Source: Candidatus Nanopelagicales bacterium (GTDB lineage: Bacteria > Actinomycetota > Actinomycetes > S36-B12). Taken from it: a stretch of 54,928 nucleotides of DNA. The stretch is from NCBI GenBank assembly GCA_030726915.1, contig JANRCR010000053.1:1-54928 (forward strand), read 5' to 3'. The notes under the pieces were generated by a model. It did not search any database and was not told the origin of the DNA. It saw only the letters and a program-made list of their open reading frames with translations. Position numbers and translations under genes: made by a program. Positions 49,150-54,928 of the stretch are shown in pieces. How positions within the stretch are numbered: position 1 is the stretch's first letter; the number at the start of each line of letters is the position of its first letter.

Positions 49150-49155
49150 TTGCCG

Positions 49156-49161
49156 ATCGTA
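49156..49161 (-). promoter_or_regulatory. Candidate -10 element (TACGAT) for leaderless pcrA
   Basis: The TANNNT hexamer ends 6 bases before ATG 49149, in the 55-bp gap after the surface protein gene. Confidence 0.5.
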
Positions 49162-49204
49162 CGTCGTATGACCGACGGTGAATCCTGGGTGCAGGATCTG
49201 CCGC

Positions 49205-51205
49205 CTACCTCAGGTAGGCGACCACGTGGGCTGTGACGGAGATGCCACCCGCAACATCACGTCGCAGGGTGCCCCTGCTATCGAGGGGCACGATGACGAG
49301 TCCGCTGGTGCGGGTGGAACGAGGAACCACCAGCGAGGGCTCTGCTGGCTTGGACAGTGAATAAAACGTGACCTCACCGCCCTTGGCGCCCACGGCCTCA
49401 ACGCGCAAGACCGCAGCGGTCGCCCCGGACGGGCTCACCGCGGCACGTGCGGTCATGGTGTCCGCAGACACCGGGGTGGCCCCATCCGGCTTCGCCTGGG
49501 GCAGCAGTCGTGTCAGAGAGGAGCGTGCCTTGCGGACTTCGACGGGGGTCACCGGGATCAGCAACGCCCCCAGCAACGGGGTCCTCACGGCGGAGGCCTG
49601 CACCGACAGGGTCACATCCACGCTGCCCTTGCCGGCATTCACGATCGTGACGCGTCCTTCACCATCGAGTGCGGCGATCACGGGCGCTGACGTAGCGGCG
49701 TTGCGGCGGTAGGGAATGGACGGCGCGGCTGGTGAATGCTTATCACCCGCGCGACGCAGCAGGAGTCGGCCCGTCTTCTCAGCCCCGGAGATTCCCACCG
49801 TGAGCAGGGCTCCCGCGGGTGGTCCATCTTCGGTGGCTCCGACGGCAACATCGATGACACGCTTCTCGCCGGGCTGCAACGGCTGATTGAGGGCCTCGGT
49901 GTCGTAGACGATCTGGTTGCCCTGCGTGAGTAGGCGTCCCTCCCCGGGGAGATTCGCTCCCGGAGTCACGAAGTAGCCGAGCAGGTCAACCGTGATGTGC
50001 GTCGCTCCGGAGTCCGTGGTCAAGGCGATCGTGCCGTCTGTCGCCACCGGCAGGATCGAGACGATTTCGCGCTTCGCATTCACCACGACGGGCGCGAGTA
50101 CACCTGTCGTTGCTGTGCGCAGGGTCGCGGGAGAGTTGGATCCCAAGGTTGTCACCCGCACGGCGGCTGCCTTGATCCGCGATCCCGGTCCGTCCTTGCG
50201 AGAGGCGACGTCGATCACGAGAGGGATACCCGCTCCCCCGCTCGAACGTGCTGCTAGCCGGCAGGAACGACCCGCGTTGCCCTGGCCACTGCGGGTATCC
50301 AGGACACGCTGGGCGGCAACGGGCATGAAGTCCAGGCCTGCACCGGGATCAGACGGCGCGGTCGCCGGCGTACGCGAAGCGGTGCAAAACGGTGCCGGGG
50401 CCGGGTTGCCGCCCCAAAAACTCGTCTGACCCGCTGCACCGTCCCACGAAAACGAGATGTGGATGTGATTCCGATGGCAGTAGGTGTCATAGCTGCTCTG
50501 CTGAGTGCTGTAGCACCCCTTGAGCTCCGTCCATCGTTTTGTGTAGGACTCCCAAATCTCATCCCCCCACCCGATGTACATCACGCCAAGACGCCGCGCC
50601 ATAGCGAATTCATTGCCGTTGGAATCGGGGGCGAGGAGCCACTCGAGGAATGACTCAGCCTGTGCGTTCTGGGTGGGGACCTTCGAGTTGATCATCCAGT
50701 CGAGGGCACGGCCCTCCTTGTGCTCACTTCGTCCGCCAGAGGTGCAATCACGCGGGACCCAGATGCTCCTGGAGTCGGCGTACGTCGCGCGGATGAGGTC
50801 GACCACCTTCTGAGTGCCTGGTTTAGCCGCCGGGTCGCAGATGTACTGGCCCTGATAGCCGGGCAGCGGCTCGATGGCGGCAGGCAGGTTTGCGGGTAGA
50901 GCGGGAGGAGGGGGCAGGGGAATCTCTTTGGACTTTTCGTCCCGCTTGCCGCGCTTATCCTCCGCCTTCTTCTCCGCTGCCCGGCCCGCATCACCGCGGA
51001 TGGGGTCCGTCTCTCCGGCCTCAAGGACCGAGGGGTCAGGGACATGATCGGCCTCACCGATGGGTGCTGACGCTGCCGGCTGCGCCACGAGGAGGAAACC
51101 CGCGACAAGGGCAACACAGGCGCCCACGACCACACCCCGCAAGCGAGCAGAGGTTCCCCTAGAATCCTCCCTGCCAGGGTCGGTCAAAACACGCACACCA
51201 ACCAC
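49205..51205 (-). CDS. Large secreted VanY/ARB_07466-like protein with RVLDTR beta domains
   Basis: 666 aa. A hydrophobic export segment lies at about residues 27-45 (VVVGACVALVAGFLLVA). A charged Lys/Glu-rich spacer and Pro-rich stretch follow (PLPPPPALPANLPAA). Next is a domain with GGRSEHKEGRALDWMIN (zinc His and Asp), YIGWGDEIWESY and RNHIHISFSWDGA (HxH), typical of VanY-like D,D-carboxypeptidases or the ARB_07466-like domain. After this come two or more beta-rich repeats, the first opening with FMPVAAQRVLDTRSGQGN. The domain order suggests wall turnover or binding. I chose GTG 51205 (GGGAGGGG upstream) to give a normal signal length; GTG 51295, with a good AGGAGG, would add 30 residues. 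Confidence 0.7.
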   Translation of the reverse strand: MVGVRVLTDPGREDSRGTSARLRGVVVGACVALVAGFLLVAQPAASAPIGEADHVPDPSVLEAGETDPIRGDAGRAAEKKAEDKRGKRDEKSKEIPLPPPPALPANLPAAIEPLPGYQGQYICDPAAKPGTQKVVDLIRATYADSRSIWVPRDCTSGGRSEHKEGRALDWMINSKVPTQNAQAESFLEWLLAPDSNGNEFAMARRLGVMYIGWGDEIWESYTKRWTELKGCYSTQQSSYDTYCHRNHIHISFSWDGAAGQTSFWGGNPAPAPFCTASRTPATAPSDPGAGLDFMPVAAQRVLDTRSGQGNAGRSCRLAARSSGGAGIPLVIDVASRKDGPGSRIKAAAVRVTTLGSNSPATLRTATTGVLAPVVVNAKREIVSILPVATDGTIALTTDSGATHITVDLLGYFVTPGANLPGEGRLLTQGNQIVYDTEALNQPLQPGEKRVIDVAVGATEDGPPAGALLTVGISGAEKTGRLLLRRAGDKHSPAAPSIPYRRNAATSAPVIAALDGEGRVTIVNAGKGSVDVTLSVQASAVRTPLLGALLIPVTPVEVRKARSSLTRLLPQAKPDGATPVSADTMTARAAVSPSGATAAVLRVEAVGAKGGEVTFYSLSKPAEPSLVVPRSTRTSGLVIVPLDSRGTLRRDVAGGISVTAHVVAYLR

Positions 51206-51335
51206 GGTAGCCCCTCCCGCCCCGGGAACCCCTGCTGGCTTGAGTGGTTTCCACGAAAAGTCCACGGATTCCCTCCCCTCACCGCCCTGATCCACCGGGT
51301 TTCCTCCTCTCCTACAGGTCCGTCAACCACGAAGG

Positions 51336-52067
51336 ATGGCTGTGCCCACCCCCGATACCCAGATCGCCCAACGTGCCCTCGTCGTCACCGCCCATCCGGA
51401 CGACGTCGACTTCGGAGCCGCCGGCACCATCGCCACCTGGGTAGCCCAGGGCACTGCGGTCACCTACTGCATCCTCACCGACGGCGACGCCGGCGGTTTT
51501 GATCCCGCGGTGCCACGCTCAGACATCCCTCGGATTCGTCGCGCCGAGCAGGTCGCTGCCGCACGTATCCTCGGAGTAGATGATGTTCGCTTCCTGGGGT
51601 ATCGCGATGGCCAACTGGAGGTGTCGCAGGGATTACGGCGAGACATCAGTCGGGTGATCCGTCAGGTGCGACCACAGCGCATGCTGATCCAGTCGCCCGA
51701 ACGCAATTGGGCGCGGATCCCCGCATCCCACCCCGACCACCTCGCTGCAGGAGAGTCTGCGATTTTTTCGATTTATCCCGACGCCCGCAATCCCTTCGCC
51801 CACCCGTCCCTGTTATCCGACGAGGGCCTTGATGCCTGGACCGTCCACGATGTCTGGGTTATGGGCGGGCCTACGCCCAATCACGTTATGGACGTCACTG
51901 ACGTCTTCAGCACCAAGATTGCAGCTCTGCGCGCGCATGAGAGCCAGACCGCACACATGGACGACCTTGAGGAACGCCTCCGAGGATGGATGACGATGGC
52001 CGCACAGAATGCGGGACTACCCGAAGGCCGGTTGGTCGAGGCCTTCCTGCGCACCGAGATCCCCTAG
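51336..52067 (+). CDS. PIG-L family deacetylase (MshB/LmbE-like)
   Basis: 243 aa. The zinc motif is VVTAHPDDVDFGAAG (AHPDD), followed by TDGDAGGFDP and SHPDHLAAGESAIFSIYPDARNPF (zinc His in HPDH). VTDVFSTKIAALRAHESQT is the usual C-terminal element. Members remove N-acetyl groups from GlcNAc-linked compounds such as mycothiol precursors or from antibiotics. It is shorter than typical MshB or Mca (near 290-300 aa), so the mycothiol role is not established. The ATG has AAGG upstream. The divergent gene is the VanY-like protein. Confidence 0.85.
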   Translation: MAVPTPDTQIAQRALVVTAHPDDVDFGAAGTIATWVAQGTAVTYCILTDGDAGGFDPAVPRSDIPRIRRAEQVAAARILGVDDVRFLGYRDGQLEVSQGLRRDISRVIRQVRPQRMLIQSPERNWARIPASHPDHLAAGESAIFSIYPDARNPFAHPSLLSDEGLDAWTVHDVWVMGGPTPNHVMDVTDVFSTKIAALRAHESQTAHMDDLEERLRGWMTMAAQNAGLPEGRLVEAFLRTEIP

Positions 52068-52080
52068 GCGCGCACCCACC

Positions 52081-52174
52081 GCGTTCTTCGGGTGAATGAG
52101 CGAGGAAAACTCACAAAATTTCCCGAAGAATGCGCGATGTCCCGAAGAATGCGCGATGTCCCGAAGAATGCGCG
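52081..52174. repeat. 19-bp tandem repeat array with inverted partner
   Basis: CCCGAAGAATGCGCGATGT occurs at 52122-52140 and 52141-52159, and a third copy is cut at CCCGAAGAATGCGCG (52160-52174). An inverted copy, GCGTTCTTCGGG, lies at 52081-52092, so TTCTTCGGG (52084-52092) can pair with CCCGAAGAA in any of the three copies. It fills the 155-bp gap between convergent genes and may act as a bidirectional terminator. The rest of the gap has no gene. Confidence 0.75.
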
Positions 52175-52222
52175 CTGGCGCTGTCCACGGGACGCGCGAG
52201 TCCGTCCCGGCCGTGCGTGAGA

Positions 52223-52576
52223 TCAATTCCAAAAGACTGCGATGACCACTTCGGCCAGGGTCAGGGCGCCGATCGTGCCCCACAGGGCCGTCTGGGGAGG
52301 GGTACGCCGACGTCCCACGAAGGCCAGCACCGTGATGATCAGCACGATGACCAACTTCACGGCGATCTTGGCGTGATCCACCTCCTCGCCCGACACCAAA
52401 CCTGCGGAGGCGATGCCCACCAGGAGGACGCCGGTGACCAACTGCGTGAGGGCACCGTGCCACATCGCCGGGTTGACCCCCTTGTCAGGAGACCTCATCT
52501 GAACGATGAAGCCACCCAGCAGGGCAGCAAGACCAATGAAATGCAAGACCAGGATGGCGTTATAGACGAATTCCAC
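52223..52576 (-). CDS. Small integral membrane protein of unknown function
   Basis: 117 aa with four hydrophobic helices (about 3-25, 42-62, 70-88 and 97-115). It opens MEFVYNAILVLHFIGLAALL and has HAKIAVKLVIVLIITVLAFVG. I recall similar proteins next to guaA in other actinobacteria, but no function is known to me. GTG 52576 lies 6 bases after TAGGCT, without a ribosome binding site. guaA ends 20 bp upstream. Confidence 0.75.
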   Translation of the reverse strand: MEFVYNAILVLHFIGLAALLGGFIVQMRSPDKGVNPAMWHGALTQLVTGVLLVGIASAGLVSGEEVDHAKIAVKLVIVLIITVLAFVGRRRTPPQTALWGTIGALTLAEVVIAVFWN

Positions 52577-52582
52577 GTGATG

Positions 52583-52588
52583 AGCCTA
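52583..52588 (-). promoter_or_regulatory. Candidate -10 element (TAGGCT) for the small membrane protein gene
   Basis: The TANNNT hexamer ends 6 bases before GTG 52576, in the 20-bp gap after guaA. It suits a leaderless transcript. Confidence 0.5.
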
Positions 52589-52596
52589 GCCGACCT

Positions 52597-54171
52597 TCAC
52601 TCCCATTCGATGGTGCCCGGGGGCTTGCTGGTCACGTCCAACACCACGCGATTGACGTCACGCACCTCATTGGTGATGCGCGTGGAGATCCGGGCGATGA
52701 GGTCATAGGGCAGACGTGACCAGTCAGCCGTCATGGCGTCCTCACTGGACACCGGGCGCAGCACGATCGGGTGTCCGTATGTGCGTCCGTCTCCCTGGAC
52801 GCCGACGGAGCGCACATCGGCGAGGAGTACGACGGGGAATTGCCACACGTCACGATCCAGGCCTGATGACGTGAGTTCCTCGCGGGCGATCGCGTCTGCA
52901 GCGCGCAGGATGCGCAGCCGATCGGAGTCGACGGCTCCCACGATCCGAATGGCCAGTCCGGGGCCGGGGAAGGGATGACGCCAGACAATGTCGGGGGGCA
53001 GCCCCAACTCGAGCCCTACCTGGCGCACCTCATCCTTGAAGAGGGTGCGCAGCGGCTCCACGAGGGTGAAGGCGAGATCATCAGGCAGACCGCCAACGTT
53101 GTGATGGCTCTTGATCGTGGCGGTGCCGGCACCGCCACCGGACTCGACAACATCGGGATAAAGCGTGCCCTGCACGAGGAAGTCAATCGTGCGTCCAGAC
53201 GCCCCCGCCTCAGCCACGATGTCTCGAGCAGCATCTTCGAAGACACGGATGAATTCACGGCCAATAATCTTGCGCTTCTGCTCGGGGTCGCTCACCCCCG
53301 CGAGAGCGTCAAGGAAACGCTGCTGGGCATCGACAACGACGAGACGAACGCCGGTGGCCGATGCGAAGTCGCGCTCCACCTGCTCTGCTTCGCCTGCCCT
53401 GAGGAGTCCGTGATCCACGAACACGCAGGTGAGTTGATCTCCCACGGCCCGCTGCACGAGGGCTGCAGCCACCGCACTATCGACCCCACCGGACAGTCCG
53501 CAGATGACGAGGCCCTCTCCTACCTGTTCACGAACCCGGGCCACCTGATCATCAATAACCCCCCGCATGGTCCAGGACGCATCCAGCCCGGCGACATCGC
53601 GGAGGAAATGCTCCAGCACCTGCTGCCCGTACTCGCTGTGCAGCACCTCGGGATGGAATTGCACGCCGGCCAGCCGACGGTCCAGGGCCTCCATGGCGGC
53701 GACTGGGGCGCCGGCTGTGGTCGCGGTCACGACGAATCCGTCCGGTGCCTGGCTCACCGAGTCACCATGGGACATCCACACGGACTGCTCGGGTGGCAGT
53801 TGCGCAAATAGCGCTGATGACGAGGCGGTGATCGACAGCGGGGTGCGCCCGAATTCACTCAAGCCGGTGCGCTCCACACGCCCGCCCAGGGCCAGGGCCA
53901 TGGCCTGGAATCCGTAACAGATGCCAAGGACAGGCACGCCCGCGTCAAAGAGCCCGGGGTCCACCGCCGGAGCCCCATCGGCGTACACACTGCTGGGACC
54001 ACCCGACAGCACAATCGCCACCGGATCGCGCGCGAGCATCTCGGTCAGCGACATCGAGTGCGGGACGATCTCGGAGTAGACATGCGCCTCGCGCACACGT
54101 CGAGCGATGAGTTGCGCGTATTGAGCCCCAAAATCAACGACGAGCACCGGTCGAGGCGCGGGCGCGGTCAT
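52597..54171 (-). CDS. guaA: GMP synthase (glutamine-hydrolysing)
   Basis: 524 aa. The class I amidotransferase domain has [30 protein letters not shown], the nucleophile Cys in [16 protein letters not shown], and [13 protein letters not shown] (His and Glu). The synthetase has the PP-loop [64 protein letters not shown] and the terminal [15 protein letters not shown]. It makes GMP from XMP. I chose ATG 54171 ([15 protein letters not shown]), 6 bases after TACGCT; the ORF extends 15 codons further upstream without family support. Confidence 0.97.
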   Translation of the reverse strand: MTAPAPRPVLVVDFGAQYAQLIARRVREAHVYSEIVPHSMSLTEMLARDPVAIVLSGGPSSVYADGAPAVDPGLFDAGVPVLGICYGFQAMALALGGRVERTGLSEFGRTPLSITASSSALFAQLPPEQSVWMSHGDSVSQAPDGFVVTATTAGAPVAAMEALDRRLAGVQFHPEVLHSEYGQQVLEHFLRDVAGLDASWTMRGVIDDQVARVREQVGEGLVICGLSGGVDSAVAAALVQRAVGDQLTCVFVDHGLLRAGEAEQVERDFASATGVRLVVVDAQQRFLDALAGVSDPEQKRKIIGREFIRVFEDAARDIVAEAGASGRTIDFLVQGTLYPDVVESGGGAGTATIKSHHNVGGLPDDLAFTLVEPLRTLFKDEVRQVGLELGLPPDIVWRHPFPGPGLAIRIVGAVDSDRLRILRAADAIAREELTSSGLDRDVWQFPVVLLADVRSVGVQGDGRTYGHPIVLRPVSSEDAMTADWSRLPYDLIARISTRITNEVRDVNRVVLDVTSKPPGTIEWE

Positions 54172-54177
54172 GCCGGG

Positions 54178-54183
54178 AGCGTA
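54178..54183 (-). promoter_or_regulatory. Candidate -10 element (TACGCT) for leaderless guaA
   Basis: The TANNNT hexamer ends 6 bases before ATG 54171, in the 13-bp gap after the DUF4190 gene. Confidence 0.5.
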
Positions 54184-54184
54184 G

Positions 54185-54553
54185 TCAGCGTGTGCCGTAG
54201 GCGATGAAGAGGGCATACCCGGCCGTGACGACGACGACGATCGTCAGCGTGACCACCGACACGATGACCGCGGACAGGGCTAGTCCGCGCCCACCGACAA
54301 CACGGCGTTGGACCGACTGCCGTACGGCGACGCGCCCCAGGACGAGACCCAGGACACTGCCGACTATCGGAAGCAGGCCCACCACACCAAGAATCGCGAG
54401 GACAAACGCCCAGATACCGAGCGCACTCGGTCGCTGAGCGCCACTGTCTGGGCCCGTGGTGGGTGGGCTCGCCAGATCAGTGGGCTGCTCAGCGATGCCA
54501 CTGGCGGAGCCATCGCCGGGGGCCTGCGGTTGACCGCACTCCCCTATGCGCAT
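54185..54553 (-). CDS. DUF4190-type membrane protein
   Basis: 122 aa. A polar 45-residue N-terminus rich in Gly, Pro and Thr is followed by two helices (about 45-72 and 90-118). The first has [33 protein letters not shown], the DUF4190 pattern (short motif [16 protein letters not shown]). The function is unknown. I chose ATG 54553 because GGAAGG lies 7 bases upstream. It follows the second DUF4190 gene by 45 bp, so the two look like a paralogous pair. Confidence 0.72.
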   Translation of the reverse strand: MRIGECGQPQAPGDGSASGIAEQPTDLASPPTTGPDSGAQRPSALGIWAFVLAILGVVGLLPIVGSVLGLVLGRVAVRQSVQRRVVGGRGLALSAVIVSVVTLTIVVVVTAGYALFIAYGTR

Positions 54554-54598
54554 GGCTGCACCTTCCGTGAACGAATGACTAGCAGTTGAGCGCAACGC

Positions 54599-54928
54599 CT
54601 AGTTCGTGCTGTTCACTTCGTTAAGAATCTCGGGATTGTTCGCAATCGCAGCCGCGAAGAACACGACGTAAAGAATCGTGATGATGATCCACAGGACAAG
54701 GGAAACGATGCCGATGATGAAGCCCGCCTTCGCTGCGCCTCCGTTGGTGGCGCGACCCTCGGCGGCATTCTTCATACCGATTCGGCCGAAGATGATGCCC
54801 AGAATGCTCCCGATGAGTGGGATACACCCCACGAGGCCCAAAATCGACAGGACCAGCGCAGCGGTGCCCATGCCGTTTTGAGGTGGCGGGACGGATGGTG
54901 GCGGGGGTGGTGGAGGTGACGCTGGAGG
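54599..54928 (-). CDS. DUF4190 membrane protein (5' end outside window)
   Basis: At least 109 aa; the frame is still open at the right edge, so the N-terminus is missing. The visible part starts with a proline-rich stretch (SPPPPPPPSVPPPQNG), then two helices: GTAALVLSILGLVGCIPLIG with SILGIIFGRIGMKNAAEG, and AGFIIGIVSLVLWIIITILYVV. This is the standard DUF4190 two-helix arrangement. An internal ATG at 54871 could start a shorter protein, but the proline-rich lead is typical of this family, so I take it as coding. The function is unknown. Confidence 0.75.
   Translation of the reverse strand, partial: PPASPPPPPPPSVPPPQNGMGTAALVLSILGLVGCIPLIGSILGIIFGRIGMKNAAEGRATNGGAAKAGFIIGIVSLVLWIIITILYVVFFAAAIANNPEILNEVNSTN

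Noticed and set aside
52122-52174. CRISPR array
   Set aside because: The 19-bp units are directly adjacent with no spacers, and there are no cas genes.
52975-53811. 278-codon open frame antisense to guaA
   Set aside because: guaA is certain on the other strand and this frame matches no family.

Overview
The window comes from a high-GC actinobacterium. The evidence is gene content and order: sucC-sucD-(DUF6350/PerM)-RDD-purN-purH matches the mycobacterial sucCD-perM-purN-purH arrangement as I remember it, a DUF3017 gene lies between folD and mdh, and DUF305, F510_1955, DUF6153 and an actinobacterial-type Tad locus are present. Many start codons sit directly behind a TANNNT -10 hexamer, as in leaderless actinobacterial mRNAs. 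I cannot name the order or genus. Nearly all of the window is tightly packed coding sequence. I see no tRNA, rRNA, CRISPR array, insertion sequence or prophage.

Layout. 1-1.4 kb: an exported DUF305 protein fused to an F510_1955 beta-propeller-like domain (cut by the left edge) and a DUF6153 protein. 1.4-6.4 kb: ftsE-ftsX-smpB, then a sphingosine-1-phosphate-lyase-like PLP enzyme and an FGGY kinase, all nearly touching. 6.5-7.9 kb: a small Imm_superinfect protein and prfB (RF2). 8.0-10.8 kb, plus strand: a Tat-exported metallophosphoesterase, a lipoprotein and a membrane protein with overlapping ends. 10.8-15.3 kb: a compact Tad locus (tadA, tadB, tadC, pilin-like peptide, three TadE/TadG-like proteins). 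15.5-25.5 kb: a nucleoside uptake and catabolism locus (amidohydrolase/deaminase, BMP lipoprotein, ABC ATPase, two permeases, cdd, deoA), headed by a methylmalonyl-CoA mutase catalytic subunit. 25.7-29.0 kb: sdhCDAB. 29-34 kb: D,D-carboxypeptidase, 2H phosphoesterase, trpS, a CNNM/CBS protein and exonuclease III. 34-45 kb: icd, mdh, DUF3017, folD, a DMT transporter, purH, purN, RDD, PerM, sucD, sucC and the small B12-binding mutase subunit. 45-55 kb: lipase-like hydrolase, M23 peptidase, pcrA/uvrD, a VanY-like surface protein, a PIG-L deacetylase, a small membrane protein, guaA and two DUF4190 proteins, the last cut by the right edge.

How the genes fit together. Succinate dehydrogenase, isocitrate dehydrogenase, malate dehydrogenase, succinyl-CoA ligase and both halves of a methylmalonyl-CoA mutase lie within about 21 kb, linking propionate-type carbon to the TCA cycle. 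The nucleoside locus couples uptake to deamination and phosphorolysis. purN, purH, guaA and folD supply purine and one-carbon metabolism.

Most unusual observations: the DUF305-F510_1955 fusion with a perfect hairpin at the join whose transcript has a cUUCGg loop; the lyase-kinase pair; a recurring TANNNT-N6-9-start pattern; the split mutase; and a 19-bp repeat array with an inverted partner at 52.1 kb. I found nothing that is clearly a new defence or mobile system.
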